Notes: a model not told the origin generated them from the letters alone. Counted from the first letter of the stretch, positions 44,487 through 53,937 are shown. The stretch: DNA of 64,000 nucleotides from Streptomyces sp. NRRL S-337 (GCF_000720175.1 NZ_JOIX01000016.1:1-64000); one strand, 5' to 3'. Numbers and translations are program-made.

Positions 44487-46253
44487 TTACAGGTATTGGC
44501 CGGTATTCGCCACCGTGTCGATGGAGCGACCGGTGTCGGCGCCTTGTTTTCCGGTGACCAGAGTGCGGATGTATACGATCCGCTCGCCCTTCTTTCCGGA
44601 GATCCGGGCCCAGTCGTCCGGGTTCGTGGTGTTGGGCAGGTCCTCATTCTCCTTGAACTCGTCCACGCAAGCCTGGAGGAGGTGGGAGACCCGCAGACCC
44701 TTCTGATTGTGTTCGAGGAAGGCCTTGATGGCCATCTTCTTCGCTCGTCCTACGATGTTTTCGATCATCGCGCCGGAGTTGAAGTCCTTGAAGTAGAGGA
44801 CTTCCTTGTCACCATTGGCGTAGGTGACCTCCAGGAAGCGGTTCTCCTCGGATTCCGCGTACATCTGCTCGACGACCGACTGGATCATCCCGCTGACCGC
44901 CGCCCGGCGCGAGTCGCCGTGCTCGGCGAGGTCGTCGGAGTGCAGCGGGAGGTTTTCCGTGAGGTACTTCGAGAAGATGTCCTTGGCGGCCTCCGCGTCC
45001 GGGCGCTCGATCTTGATTTTCACGTCGAGACGGCCGGGCCGCAGAATCGCCGGGTCGATCATGTCCTCCCGGTTGGAGGCACCGATCACGATCACGTTCT
45101 CCAGGCCCTCGACGCCGTCGATCTCCGAGAGCAGCTGGGGGACGATGGTGTTCTCCACGTCCGAGCTGACGCCGGAGCCGCGGGTGCGGAAGAGCGAGTC
45201 CATCTCGTCGAAGAAGACGATGACGGGCGTGCCCTCGCTCGCCTTTTCCCGGGCGCGCTGGAAGACCAGCCGGATGTGCCGCTCCGTCTCACCGACGTAC
45301 TTGTTGAGCAGCTCGGGGCCCTTGATGTTGAGGAAGAAGCTCTTCCCCGCGGGCTGCCCGGTCACCTCGGCGACCTTCTTGGCAAGGGAGTTGGCGACCG
45401 CCTTGGCGATGAGCGTCTTGCCGCAGCCGGGCGGGCCGTAGAGCAAAACGCCCTTGGGCGGGCGGAGTTCGTGCTCTTTGAAGAGGTCGGGGTAGAGGTA
45501 CGGAAGCTCGACCGCGTCCCGGATCTGCTCGATCTGGCCGCCCAGACCGCCGATCTTGGTGTAGTCGATGTCCGGGACCTCTTCGAGGACGAGTTCCTCG
45601 ACCTCGCTCTTCGGGATGACTTCGTAGACGTAGCCGGAGCGCGGTTCGAGCAGCAGGGCGTCGCCGGGGCGGATGGTGGTGTCCAGCAGCGGCTCGGCGA
45701 GCCTCACCACCCGCTCCTCGTCGGTGTGCCCGATGACCAGGGCGCGCACGCCGTCCTCAAGGATTTCCTTGAGGGTGACGATGTCGCCGGCGCTCTCGAA
45801 CTCCATGGCCTCGACCACATTGAGCGCTTCGTTGAGCATGACCTCCTGGCCGCGCCTGAGGTCCTCGGTCTCCACGCTCGGGCTGACATTGACCCGGAGT
45901 TTTCTGCCTCCGGTGAAAATGTCGACCGTGCCGTCCTCGTTCGCCTGCAGGAAGACACCGAAGCCGGCCGGCGGCTGTGCGAGCCGGTCGACCTCTTCCT
46001 TGAGGGCGACGATCTGGTCGCGGGCCTCGCGGAGCGTATTGGCGAGACGCTCGTTCTGCGCCGAGACGCCGGCCAGGTTGGTCTGCAGCTCGACGATCCG
46101 CTCTTCGAGAATCCTCGTGTGACGCGGAGAGTCGGCGAGCTTGCGTCGCAGGACGGCGATCTCCTGCTCGAGATAGGCAACCTGGCCGGCGGGATCTTCA
46201 GACCCCCGCCCCGGCCGGATGCCGCGGTTGATGTCGTCGTCGTGGGCTGCCAC
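44487..46253 (-). CDS. arc: Proteasome-associated AAA ATPase Arc/Mpa
   Basis: 588 residues from GTG 46253 (GGAGG eight bases upstream; a TTG at 46271 is less likely). N-terminal coiled coil (~25-80, [49 protein letters not shown]) captures Pup; OB domains follow; AAA core has Walker A GPPGCGKT, Walker [11 protein letters not shown] and Arg fingers. The C-terminus GQYL opens the PrcA gate. Unfolds pupylated proteins into the proteasome. Confidence 0.97.
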   Translation of the reverse strand: MAAHDDDINRGIRPGRGSEDPAGQVAYLEQEIAVLRRKLADSPRHTRILEERIVELQTNLAGVSAQNERLANTLREARDQIVALKEEVDRLAQPPAGFGVFLQANEDGTVDIFTGGRKLRVNVSPSVETEDLRRGQEVMLNEALNVVEAMEFESAGDIVTLKEILEDGVRALVIGHTDEERVVRLAEPLLDTTIRPGDALLLEPRSGYVYEVIPKSEVEELVLEEVPDIDYTKIGGLGGQIEQIRDAVELPYLYPDLFKEHELRPPKGVLLYGPPGCGKTLIAKAVANSLAKKVAEVTGQPAGKSFFLNIKGPELLNKYVGETERHIRLVFQRAREKASEGTPVIVFFDEMDSLFRTRGSGVSSDVENTIVPQLLSEIDGVEGLENVIVIGASNREDMIDPAILRPGRLDVKIKIERPDAEAAKDIFSKYLTENLPLHSDDLAEHGDSRRAAVSGMIQSVVEQMYAESEENRFLEVTYANGDKEVLYFKDFNSGAMIENIVGRAKKMAIKAFLEHNQKGLRVSHLLQACVDEFKENEDLPNTTNPDDWARISGKKGERIVYIRTLVTGKQGADTGRSIDTVANTGQYL

Positions 46254-46502
46254 GGTCCTCACCTCCTCCAAGGAGCTGGACGCTTCCTGACCCTACCTGG
46301 GCCGGTGCAGGTTGAAACCCCTAGATCGAAAAGACTGTCGGGGTGTGTCCGATCTTCACCCTTGCGCACGTCCTCCCGCCAAGGGAATACCCACCCATCA
46401 ACATCGGAAAGCGAGCGGTTGTATCGTCGAGTCGGTCAACACCCGTCAGGGCTGGCGCCACTTAGACAAAAACGGTTCACGTACGCAGGAACGGCAGGCG
46501 AG

Positions 46503-46796
46503 ATGACCGCGCAGGACGAAGCCCCAGAGCTGGAAGTCTGGATCGACCAGGATCTCTGCACCGGGGACGGCATCTGTGCGCAGTACGCGCCGGAGGTCTT
46601 CGAGCTGGACATCGACGGCCTGGCCTACGTGAAGAGCGCCGATGACGAGCTGCTCCAGGAGGAGGGCGCCACAACGCCCGTCCCGCTGAAGCTGCTCGCC
46701 GACGTCCGGGACTCGGCGAAGGAGTGCCCCGGGGACTGCATCCACGTGCGCCGGGTCAGCGACCGCGTCGAGGTCTACGGCCCGGACGCCGAGTGA
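46503..46796 (+). CDS. Ferredoxin ([3Fe-4S] or [4Fe-4S] type)
   Basis: 97 residues. Iron-ligand pattern LCTGDGICAQYAPEVFELD and ECPGDCIHV is that of short streptomycete ferredoxins serving cytochromes P450 and other oxidoreductases; the first motif C-x5-C lacks the central Cys, which favours a 3Fe-4S cluster. Asp/Glu-rich. Divergent from arc across 249 bases. No P450 gene nearby. Confidence 0.88.
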   Translation: MTAQDEAPELEVWIDQDLCTGDGICAQYAPEVFELDIDGLAYVKSADDELLQEEGATTPVPLKLLADVRDSAKECPGDCIHVRRVSDRVEVYGPDAE

Positions 46797-46856
46797 ACAG
46801 ACGCTGAGTGAACCGGAGGAAGCGGAAAGCTCCCTCCGCGTACCGGCTGTAGCGAC

Positions 46857-47438
46857 TCAGACACCTTTGGTGCTCGCCGCGGCGGGCAGTTCGCTCTGGA
46901 TGAACTTCCCGTCCCGCCATTGCCATTTGACGCTCTTGTGCACGTCGGGGCAGCAGCGCGGCACGTTCAGGTCGGAGTAGCCCAGCAGCCCCGCCGAGAT
47001 CACCCCGTTCTCCACCGCCAGGGACTGGACGCTGAGCTGCTGGGCGGGGGCGACGAGGGTCGCCACGATGCGCGGGGCGGCCTTCGGGTCGGTGGGAGGG
47101 GCGAGGACGTAGACGCCGCTGGGCGGGGTGCCGGTGTCGCTGTGGCAGCGGACCACGGCGACCGTCTCGGTCGTGCCGTCGCCGTCGAGGTCGCCGGACG
47201 CCTTCTTGACCACCTCGGGGTGGTTCGGGCCGCAGGTGACCGGAAACGTGACCTTGCCGGGATCGGGGGCGGAGGAGTGCCGGCCGGCCGCGGTGTTGCG
47301 GGAGGTGGTGGCGGTGGCGTCGGGGGGCTGGACGAAGGACGCGGCCGCGACGACCGCCGAGAGGGCGGTGGCGGTGGCGAGCCAGTGCATGGGGCGCGGC
47401 TGGGTGTGCAAGAGGTCCTGGCCTGCCATGGGCTGCAC
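46857..47438 (-). CDS. Secreted protein with an FG-GAP-like DLDGDG motif
   Basis: 193 residues from GTG 47438 (AGGAG nine bases upstream); a much longer open frame extends to 47681 but is Pro/Thr/Arg nonsense. Signal peptide near residues 20-48 (LATATALSAVVAAASFV). The exported domain has ASGDLDGDGTTETVAVVRC, a calcium-loop/FG-GAP-like repeat, and Cys pairs (PRCCPDVHKSVKW). Function unknown; VKWQWRDGKF resembles bacterial surface repeat domains. Converges with the ferredoxin gene. Confidence 0.75.
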   Translation of the reverse strand: MQPMAGQDLLHTQPRPMHWLATATALSAVVAAASFVQPPDATATTSRNTAAGRHSSAPDPGKVTFPVTCGPNHPEVVKKASGDLDGDGTTETVAVVRCHSDTGTPPSGVYVLAPPTDPKAAPRIVATLVAPAQQLSVQSLAVENGVISAGLLGYSDLNVPRCCPDVHKSVKWQWRDGKFIQSELPAAASTKGV

Positions 47439-47928
47439 GCGGGGTAACTCCTGTGAAGTGCTGTGCCGGTGGGAGTGCCCAGCATCGTTCCACAGGACAG
47501 GGCGGCAAGGAACCAGCTGGACGGGAGTTTTCGGGGTTTCCCGTGCGGGTTCCGTAAGGGTTGTCGTCGGGGGGTGCCTCGGGGGTCCCTTAGGGGATCC
47601 CTTCGGGGTCGCGTGAGCCCCTGGCCGGTGAACGGAGGGGGGACGGTGGGGGTTCCCGGGAGTGGTGGCCGCAGGCGGCACCGAGGGCTTGTGTCCGGGG
47701 GCGGGGACCGTGCCTGGGAGGGGGACGGGTGGCCCGGGGCCGAGGGGGGCCGGTGGCTCGTGGCTGGGGGACGGGTGGTCCGTCGCCGCGGGTTCTGGGG
47801 GGAAATGTGCCGAAGGCGCCGCCGGCGGGTTCCGGGGGGAACTCGGCGGCGGCGCCCAGGGGTTCGGTGGCCGGTTGCGGGCGGCCGGTGACGGTGTGTG
47901 GAGGGTGTGAGGTGGCCGGCGGGGCCGG
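47439..47928. other. G-rich intergenic region of about 490 bp
   Basis: No convincing gene. The plus strand from ~47570 is unusually G-rich, with many GGG-GGGGGG runs at 47640-47790, so the minus strand is C-rich. Several short hairpins occur, including the candidate terminator at 47815-47856. The first ~20 bases hold the ribosome site of the secreted protein gene, whose promoter should lie before ~47550. Confidence 0.6.
47815..47856 (-). terminator. Candidate terminator after trmI
   Basis: GGCGCCGCCG (47815-47824) and CGGCGGCGCC (47847-47856), loop 22 bases, located 73-114 bases past the trmI stop. Confidence 0.45.
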
Positions 47929-48876
47929 TCAGGCGCCGTCGGTGAGGTCGCCCGTGGTGGCCGTGCCCTTGTCCTTGCCGGCTGCCTTCTCGCGGCCGCC
48001 CGGGCCGGTGTAGTCCTCGCCGTACGCGCCCTTGGCCGGGCGGCGGCGGCGGAGCGGGGGCTCGACGCCGTCGGCGAGGCGGCGGGCGGTGAGCAGGAAG
48101 CCGGTGTGCCCGATCATGCGGTGGTCGGGACGGACCGCGAGGCCCTCGACGTGCCAGGTGCGGACCATGGTTTCCCAGGCCGACGGCTCGTTGAAGGTGC
48201 CGTGCTCGCGGATCGCCTCGACGGTGCGGGCCAGCTGGGTGGTGGTCGCGACGTAGGCGCAGAGGATGCCGCCGGGCACCAGGGCCTTGGAGACGGCCTC
48301 CAGGCACTCCCAGGGGGCGAGCATGTCCAGGATGACGCGGTCGACGTCGGTGTCGGAGAGGTTGTCCTGGAGGTCACCGACGGTGAGCGTCCATGCCGGG
48401 TGCGGGCCGCCGAAGTAGCGCTCGACGTTCTGCGTGGCGATCTCGGCGAAGTCGGCGCGGCGCTCGTAGGAGTGCAGCATGCCGTCGTCGCCGATGGCGC
48501 GAAGCAGGAAGCTGCTGAGCGAGCCGGAGCCCACGCCCGCCTCGACGACGCGCGCGCCGGGGAAGATGTCGGCCATCGCCAGGATCTGCCCCGCGTCCTT
48601 GGGGTAGACCACGGCGGCGCCGCGGGGCATGGACAGGACGTAGTCGGGGAGCAGCGGGCGCAGCGCGAGGTAGGCGACGTTCCCGGTGGTACGGACAACG
48701 CTGCCCTCGGGAGCACCGATCAGCTCGTCGTGGGGGAAGGCTCCCTTGTGGGTGTGGAAGCTCTTGCCCTCTTCGAGCGTGAAGGTGTAGTGGCGTCCCT
48801 TGGGGTCGGTGAGCTGGACCTGGTCCCCGACCTTGAAGGGCCCGCGACGGCGGGCGGCACCGGTCGGTTCGGACAT
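47929..48876 (-). CDS. trmI: tRNA (adenine-58-N1)-methyltransferase TrmI
   Basis: 315 residues. N-terminal beta domain (GPFKVGDQVQLTDPKGRHYTF, GKSFHTHKGAFPHDELIG), then SAM-binding Rossmann fold: RVVEAGVGSGSLSSFLLRAIG, HSYERRADFAEIATQNV, and VDRVILDMLAPWECLEAV. The C-terminal 40 residues are charged and variable. Methylates A58 in the T-loop of tRNAs; Mycobacterium Rv2118c is the homologue. In actinobacteria this gene lies beside the proteasome cluster, as here. Confidence 0.93.
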   Translation of the reverse strand: MSEPTGAARRRGPFKVGDQVQLTDPKGRHYTFTLEEGKSFHTHKGAFPHDELIGAPEGSVVRTTGNVAYLALRPLLPDYVLSMPRGAAVVYPKDAGQILAMADIFPGARVVEAGVGSGSLSSFLLRAIGDDGMLHSYERRADFAEIATQNVERYFGGPHPAWTLTVGDLQDNLSDTDVDRVILDMLAPWECLEAVSKALVPGGILCAYVATTTQLARTVEAIREHGTFNEPSAWETMVRTWHVEGLAVRPDHRMIGHTGFLLTARRLADGVEPPLRRRRPAKGAYGEDYTGPGGREKAAGKDKGTATTGDLTDGA

Positions 48877-48983
48877 GTGACCAGCCTACCGGGCCGTGGG
48901 GCCGCCACTGACCACGGGCGAACCAGCACGGGCGAGTGAGCAGGGTCTGCGGCGCGGGCCGCGGCGCGGAGGCGGAGGGAGCC

Positions 48984-50267
48984 CTAGTGGGGGCGCGCCA
49001 TCGCCGAGACGAAGGCGCGTTCGACGTCGGCGGTGGAGAGGACGCCGTAGATCTCGCCGGTCCGCTCGACGACGAGGTATTCGGTGGCGGGGGTGGCGCG
49101 GAGGTATTCCAGCAGGTCCTCGCCGGCGAGCTCGGCGGAGACCCGCATGCCGTCCTTGAGTTCCTGGGCCAGGGTGCCGACCGGTACCCAGGGGCGGCGG
49201 TGGTCGGGGACGCCGACGATGGCGGCCTCGCGGACGAGGGCGGTGGGCCGCCCCTGAGGGTCGACGACGACCAGGGCGCGGGCTCCCGCGTCGTTGGCGC
49301 GGCGCAGGGCCTCGGAGAGCGGGGTGGCGGTCTCGACGGGCACCGCGCGCCGGGTGAGGGTGCGGGCGGTGAGCTCGGGGAGGCGTTCGCGGAGCCGGGC
49401 CATCCGCAGGCTGTTGCCGGCGCCGGTCCAGATGATGGCGGCGAGGATCGCGGCGAGCAGGGCGTCGGTGAGCGAGTCGGCGTCGCCGATCTCGGGGCGG
49501 GCGTTGCCGAGGGCGCCGGTGTGGGTGAGCAGTGGCAGGCCGATGAGGACGGTGACGGCGAGGGCGCGGCCGATCCAGGCGGCGGCGATGGTGCCGGTCA
49601 TCGGTTTGCCGGTGATCTTCCAGACGACGGCGCGGAGCATCCGGCCGCCGTCCAGCGGGAGGCCGGGCAGCAGGTTGAAGATCGCGACGATGAGGTTGGA
49701 GATCATCAGGCCGGCGAGCAGGACACCGGGGACCGTGCCCGGTTCGACCAGCTGCATCCCGGCGTAGAAGACGGCGGCGAGGACGAGGGAGAGCAGCGGG
49801 CCGACGAAGGCGAGGACGAATTCCCGGCCGGGGCTCTCGCTCTCCTTCTCGATCTCCGAGACGCCGCCGAAGAACTGGAGCTGGATGCGGCGGACGGGGA
49901 GCTTGAAGCGGAGCGCGGCGACGGTGTGGGCCAGCTCGTGGACGAGGACCGAGGCGTAGAAGGCGACGGCGAAGAAGAGCGAGACGAGGTAGCGGGCGGC
50001 GCCGAGCTCGGGCAGCACGCGCTCCAGTTGCCCGCCGAAGACCCAGGTGATCAGGGCGGCGACCAGGAACCAGCTGGGGGCCACGTAGACGGGCACGCCG
50101 AAGGGACGGCCCATCAGGATGCCGCCGCCGCTGCCCTTCCTGCCCGGTGGGGGCGCCTTGGGGCCCTCGGTGTCCTTGGTGTCCGTGTCCTTGGTGTCCT
50201 TGGGCGGCTCGGGCGGCTGGGGCCGCACGGACTCCTCGGGGTCCTGCGGCTTCCCGCTCTCGTCCAC
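48984..50267 (-). CDS. Site-2 protease family zinc metalloprotease with CBS domains
   Basis: 427 residues. VLVHELAHTVAAL gives the HExxH zinc site inside a membrane helix, NLLPGLPLDGGRML the third ligand motif (NxxPxxxLDG), with about six hydrophobic segments. Residues ~300-427 form a CBS pair (RRAVPVETATPLSEALRRAND, RGRALVVVDPQGRPTALVRE-like stretch). The N-terminus is a Lys/Asp/Thr repeat (KDTKDTDTKDTEG). Likely intramembrane proteolysis regulated by nucleotide binding; substrate unknown. GTG at 50267 follows GAGGGGA; 107 bases before trmI. Confidence 0.9.
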   Translation of the reverse strand: MDESGKPQDPEESVRPQPPEPPKDTKDTDTKDTEGPKAPPPGRKGSGGGILMGRPFGVPVYVAPSWFLVAALITWVFGGQLERVLPELGAARYLVSLFFAVAFYASVLVHELAHTVAALRFKLPVRRIQLQFFGGVSEIEKESESPGREFVLAFVGPLLSLVLAAVFYAGMQLVEPGTVPGVLLAGLMISNLIVAIFNLLPGLPLDGGRMLRAVVWKITGKPMTGTIAAAWIGRALAVTVLIGLPLLTHTGALGNARPEIGDADSLTDALLAAILAAIIWTGAGNSLRMARLRERLPELTARTLTRRAVPVETATPLSEALRRANDAGARALVVVDPQGRPTALVREAAIVGVPDHRRPWVPVGTLAQELKDGMRVSAELAGEDLLEYLRATPATEYLVVERTGEIYGVLSTADVERAFVSAMARPH

Positions 50268-50442
50268 AGTGTCCCCTCATCGAATACGGCTTTCGCCCCT
50301 GCTCGGCCTGATATCCCGATCATGCAGGGCGCAGGGGTCCGGCGTCGATGGTATGCGGAGTGGCGTGCGCCGGTCGGCTGCGGGGCGCCTCCGGCGCAGG
50401 GCCGTCCGCGCCTGTCAGTGGCGGGCCGTAGGGTTTTGTGCC

Positions 50443-51534
50443 ATGGGATGGAGCACGGAGCAGGACGGCGCGGGCACGCAGGGTGTGCAGGACGCCCAGG
50501 AGGGGTCCGGCGTGGGGACCGCCGGGGAGCGGGGTGCGGAGCCGGCGCGGCCGCCGGTGGCGCTGTCGCCGTCGCGGGCGAGCGATTTCATGCAGTGCCC
50601 GTTGCTCTATCGCTTCCGGGTGATCGACCGGCTGCCGGAGAAGCCGAGCCCGGCGGCGACCCGGGGCACGGTCGTCCACGCGGTGCTGGAGCGGCTCTTC
50701 GACGCCCCGGCGGCGGCGCGTACGGCGGCGGGGGCCCGCGCCATGGTGCCGGGCGAGTGGGAGCGGCTGCTGGCCAAGCGGCCGGAGCTGGCGGAGCTGT
50801 TCGCGGACGATCCGGGGGGTGAGCGGCTGGCGGCGTGGCTGGCGGAGGCCGAGGCGCTGGTGGAGCGGTGGTTCTCGCTGGAGGATCCGCAGCGGCTGGA
50901 GCCGGCCGACCGTGAGCTGTACGTCGAGACGGAGCTTGCGTCGGGGCTGCGGCTGCGGGGCTTCATCGACCGGGTGGACGTCGCGCCGACGGGCGAGGTG
51001 CGGATCGTCGACTACAAGACGGGGAAGGCACCGCGGCCGGAGTTCGCCGAGGGCGCGCTGTTCCAAATGAAGTTCTACGCGCTGGTGGTGTGGCGGCTGC
51101 GGGGTGTGGTGCCGCGGCGGCTGCAGCTGGTCTATCTGGGCAGCGGCGATGTGCGGACGTACGACCCGAGTGAGGCCGATCTGCGGGCCGTGGAACGGAA
51201 GTTGCTGGCCCTGTGGGAGGCGATCCGGCTGGCGACGGAGACCGGCGACTGGCGGCCGCGGCCGACGAAGCTGTGCGGCTGGTGCGACCACCGGGCGCAC
51301 TGTCCGGAATTCGGCGGCACTCCCCCGGTGTACCCGCTGCCGCTGCGGGTGGCTGACGGACCCTCGGCCGGGGGTCCGGGGGTTGCCCCCGGGGCAGCAC
51401 AGTCGCTGCCGGTGCGGGTGGCTGACGGGTCTTCGGCCGGGGGTCCGGGGGTCGGCCCGCAGGAAGCGCAGTCGCTGCCCGTGCGCCCGGCGGACGGCGG
51501 CGGGGGGCCGCAGGGCAGAATGGGGCCGATCTAA
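50443..51534 (+). CDS. RecB-family exonuclease (PD-(D/E)XK, iron-sulfur type)
   Basis: 363 residues from ATG 50443. The PD-(D/E)XK nuclease core is at ~45-290: SRASDFMQCPLLYRFRVIDR, GTVVHAVLERLFD, RGFIDRVDVAPTGEVRIVDYKTGK (pieces, Asp and Lys catalytic). FMQCP plus CGWCDHRAHCPEF supply the four Cys of an AddB-like [4Fe-4S] cluster. After residue ~295 the C-terminus is a 23-residue tandem repeat. A stand-alone homologue of the RecB nuclease domain, probably a DNA-repair exonuclease. Confidence 0.9.
   Translation: MGWSTEQDGAGTQGVQDAQEGSGVGTAGERGAEPARPPVALSPSRASDFMQCPLLYRFRVIDRLPEKPSPAATRGTVVHAVLERLFDAPAAARTAAGARAMVPGEWERLLAKRPELAELFADDPGGERLAAWLAEAEALVERWFSLEDPQRLEPADRELYVETELASGLRLRGFIDRVDVAPTGEVRIVDYKTGKAPRPEFAEGALFQMKFYALVVWRLRGVVPRRLQLVYLGSGDVRTYDPSEADLRAVERKLLALWEAIRLATETGDWRPRPTKLCGWCDHRAHCPEFGGTPPVYPLPLRVADGPSAGGPGVAPGAAQSLPVRVADGSSAGGPGVGPQEAQSLPVRPADGGGGPQGRMGPI
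51337..51510 (+). repeat. 69-bp tandem repeat at the 3' end of the RecB-like gene
   Basis: CTGCCGCTGCGGGTGGCTGAC-like units begin at 51337, 51406 and 51475 (exact 69-base period, third unit partial). The protein copies read LPLRVADGPSAGGPGV, LPVRVADGSSAGGPGV and LPVRPADGGGG. It keeps the reading frame, so copy number can vary without frameshift. Confidence 0.85.
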
Positions 51535-51547
51535 CGAAGGAGAGCTC

Positions 51548-52219
51548 GTGGCCATCCGCGTCCTGCTGGTCGACGACCAGCCCCTGCTGCGTACGGGATT
51601 CCGGATGATTCTGGAGGCGGAGCAGGACCTGGCCGTCGTCGGTGAGGCCGGTGACGGTCTGCAGGCGCTGGAGCAGGTGCGCGCGCTGCAGCCCGATGTG
51701 GTGCTGATGGACATCCGGATGCCCCGGATGGACGGGGTCGAGGCGACCCGGCAGATCACCGGTCCGGCGAAGGACGGGCCGGCGAAGGTGCTGGTGCTGA
51801 CGACCTTCGACCTGGACGAGTACGTCGTCGAGGCGCTGCGGGCGGGGGCCAGCGGGTTCCTGCTGAAGGACGCGCCGGCGAACGAACTGGTGCAGGCGAT
51901 CCGGGTGGTGGCGGCGGGCGAGGCGATGCTGGCGCCGAGCATCACCCGGCGGCTGCTGGACAAGTACGCCGGGCATCTGCCGTCGGGTGAGGAGCCGGTG
52001 CCGGACACCCTGCACACCCTCACCGATCGGGAGGTGGAGGTCCTCAAGCTGGTGGCCCGCGGATTGTCGAACGCGGAGATCGCGGCGGACCTCTTCGTCA
52101 GCGAGACGACGGTCAAGACGCATGTGGGCCATGTGCTGACGAAGCTGGGGCTGCGCGACCGGGTGCAGGCGGCGGTGTACGCGTACGAGAGCGGCCTGGT
52201 GCGCCCGGGAGCGCAGTAG
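51548..52219 (+). CDS. Orphan NarL/LuxR-family response regulator
   Basis: 223 residues from GTG 51548 with GGAG upstream. Receiver domain (IRVLLVDDQPLLRTGFRMIL, phosphoacceptor Asp55 in VVLMDIRMPRMDG, switch Thr/Lys in LVLTTF and FLLKDAP) and C-terminal LuxR HTH (LTDREVEVLKLVARGLSNAEIA, VSETTVKTHVGHVLTKLGLRDR in pieces). No histidine kinase gene is adjacent, so its partner lies elsewhere or none exists. 13 bases after the RecB-like gene. Confidence 0.9.
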   Translation: MAIRVLLVDDQPLLRTGFRMILEAEQDLAVVGEAGDGLQALEQVRALQPDVVLMDIRMPRMDGVEATRQITGPAKDGPAKVLVLTTFDLDEYVVEALRAGASGFLLKDAPANELVQAIRVVAAGEAMLAPSITRRLLDKYAGHLPSGEEPVPDTLHTLTDREVEVLKLVARGLSNAEIAADLFVSETTVKTHVGHVLTKLGLRDRVQAAVYAYESGLVRPGAQ

Positions 52220-52267
52220 CCGGGCCCGGAGGGCTGTTACGGCGCTCGTGAGGGCGTGTACGGCGGC

Positions 52268-52306
52268 GGGGCCGGTCCGGGAGGGAAATCCTCCGGGGCC
52301 GGCCCC
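52268..52306. terminator. Bidirectional terminator between response regulator and binding-protein genes
   Basis: GGGGCCGGTCCGGGAGG (52268-52284), loop GAAAT, CCTCCGGGGCCGGCCCC (52290-52306): 17-bp stem with one mismatch and one G-U pair. Sits between the two stop codons. Confidence 0.82.
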
Positions 52307-52338
52307 GCTGTCGTGCTGTGCGTCCGTCAGCGTCTCCG

Positions 52339-53937
52339 TCAGGCGTCGGCCGCCTTGCTGATCTCCCAGAACCGGAAGACGGTCGAGGCGTCCAGGGTCC
52401 ATTCCAGGCCGGTGACGCCGTTCCGGGCCACCGCGTACTGCTTGCCCTGCCATATCGGGATGATCGGCACGTCACGGGCGACGATGTCCTGCAGCTCGCG
52501 GAACGCCGTCTTGGTGGCGGCCCGGTTCTGCTCGTCGGCCGTCTTGGGCAGCAGCCGGCCGGTGATGGCGGGCGAGTTGTAGTGGTTGGACAGCACGCTG
52601 TCCTTGCCGAAGAACGGCTGGGTGAAGTTGTCGGGGTCCGGGTAGTCGGGGATCCAGCCCTTGACGTAGACGCCGAACCGGCCGTCGGCGACGCCCTTTT
52701 CGTACTCGTCGGTGGGTACCGAGCGCACCTTGGCGTCGAACAGGCCGCTGGCGTTGAGCTGTTGGGCGATCTCCTGGAAGGCCGGCACGGTGCCGGGGCC
52801 GAACCGGTCGGGGGTGGCCCACAGCGTCAGCGGGACCTTGCCGGACAGGCCGGAGGCGCGCAGTGCGGCCTTGGCCTTGTCGGGCTGCGGGCGGTCGCCG
52901 TAGGTGTTGAAGAACGAGGTGCTGTGGCCGGTAATGCCGGCCGGGACGACCGAGTAGAGCGGCTCGGCGGTGCGCTGGTAGACGTCCCGGACGAGGGTGG
53001 AGCGGTCCAGGAGGTAGGCGATCGCCTTGCGGACGCCGGCCTGCTTGGTGACCGGGTCCTTCATGTTGAAGACCATGTACATGGCCTCCGCGCTGCCGCC
53101 CTCTATGACCTGGGTGCCGTGCTGCTGGTTCAGGGAGGCGTTGTCCAGGTGGGCGATGTCCTTCATGGCCAGGCCGCGGTAGGCGAGGTCGACGTCGCCG
53201 CTCTCGACGGCCTTCTTGAGCTTGCCCGGCTCGTCGAAGAACTTCACAGTCATCCCGGAGTTCTTGACCTTCGCGGGGCCCTTGTAGGACTCGTTGACGG
53301 CGAAGACGGCCCGGTCCTTGCCGTACGACTTGAGGGTGTAGACCCCGGAGCCGGTGGCCTTGCCGTCGGTGCGCAGGCGGTCGGCCGGGTAGGCGGTGTG
53401 GTCGACGATGGAGCCGGCGCCCGAGGCGATCTTCATGGGGAAGGTGGCGTCGGGCGTCTTGAGGTGGAAGACCACGGTCTTGGCGTCCGGCGTCTCGACC
53501 TTGTCGAGGGCCGCGAACATCACGGCCGGGCCGTTCTTGTCCTTGATCCGCTGGGTGCGGTCGAAGGAGAACTTGACGTCCTTCGAGGTCAGCGGGTCAC
53601 CGTTGCTGAAGTGGAGGCCGTCCTTCAGGGTGCAGCGGTAGACCTTGCTGTCCGCGTCGGTGAAGCCGCAGCGCTGAGCGGCCTCCGGCTCGGGGGTGTT
53701 GCCGCCCTTGGGGAAGCTCAGCAGGGACTGGAAGACGTTGTTGAACAGCAGCCAGGAACCCGGGTCGTAGCCGGCTGCCGGGTCGGTGGCCACCACCTTG
53801 TCCGTCATTCCCATGACGACCGGCTCGCCGTGGCCGGCCGCCGCCGAGTCGTCGGTGCCGCACCCGGCGAGCGCGAGCAGGGCTGTCGCCAGCCCCGCTC
53901 GGATCGGGGCGGCCAGCCGCGGGTCACGCTTCCTCAC
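52339..53937 (-). CDS. Oligopeptide/dipeptide-type ABC substrate-binding lipoprotein, copy 1
   Basis: 532 residues from GTG 53937. Lipobox LLALAGC (Cys ~26). Family 5 solute-binding fold: AAGYDPGSWLLFNNVFQSLL, YRCTLKDGLHFSNGDPLTSKDVKFSFDR (pieces), VVFHLKTPDATFP, MYMVFNMKDPVTKQAGVRKAIAY (pieces), and the C-terminal IPIWQGKQYAVARNGVTG. Closely related to the next gene (shared YxCTL, DVKFS, VETPDAKTVVFHL). No permease or ATPase gene is adjacent. Confidence 0.9.
   Translation of the reverse strand: MRKRDPRLAAPIRAGLATALLALAGCGTDDSAAAGHGEPVVMGMTDKVVATDPAAGYDPGSWLLFNNVFQSLLSFPKGGNTPEPEAAQRCGFTDADSKVYRCTLKDGLHFSNGDPLTSKDVKFSFDRTQRIKDKNGPAVMFAALDKVETPDAKTVVFHLKTPDATFPMKIASGAGSIVDHTAYPADRLRTDGKATGSGVYTLKSYGKDRAVFAVNESYKGPAKVKNSGMTVKFFDEPGKLKKAVESGDVDLAYRGLAMKDIAHLDNASLNQQHGTQVIEGGSAEAMYMVFNMKDPVTKQAGVRKAIAYLLDRSTLVRDVYQRTAEPLYSVVPAGITGHSTSFFNTYGDRPQPDKAKAALRASGLSGKVPLTLWATPDRFGPGTVPAFQEIAQQLNASGLFDAKVRSVPTDEYEKGVADGRFGVYVKGWIPDYPDPDNFTQPFFGKDSVLSNHYNSPAITGRLLPKTADEQNRAATKTAFRELQDIVARDVPIIPIWQGKQYAVARNGVTGLEWTLDASTVFRFWEISKAADA

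Noticed and set aside
46857..47681. Long form of the secreted protein gene
   Set aside because: The extra N-terminus is Pro/Thr/Arg-rich and the true start at 47438 has AGGAG and a signal peptide.
47463..47891. Plus-strand frame in the G-rich gap
   Set aside because: Composition is pure Gly/Arg/Val low complexity with no ribosome site or motif.
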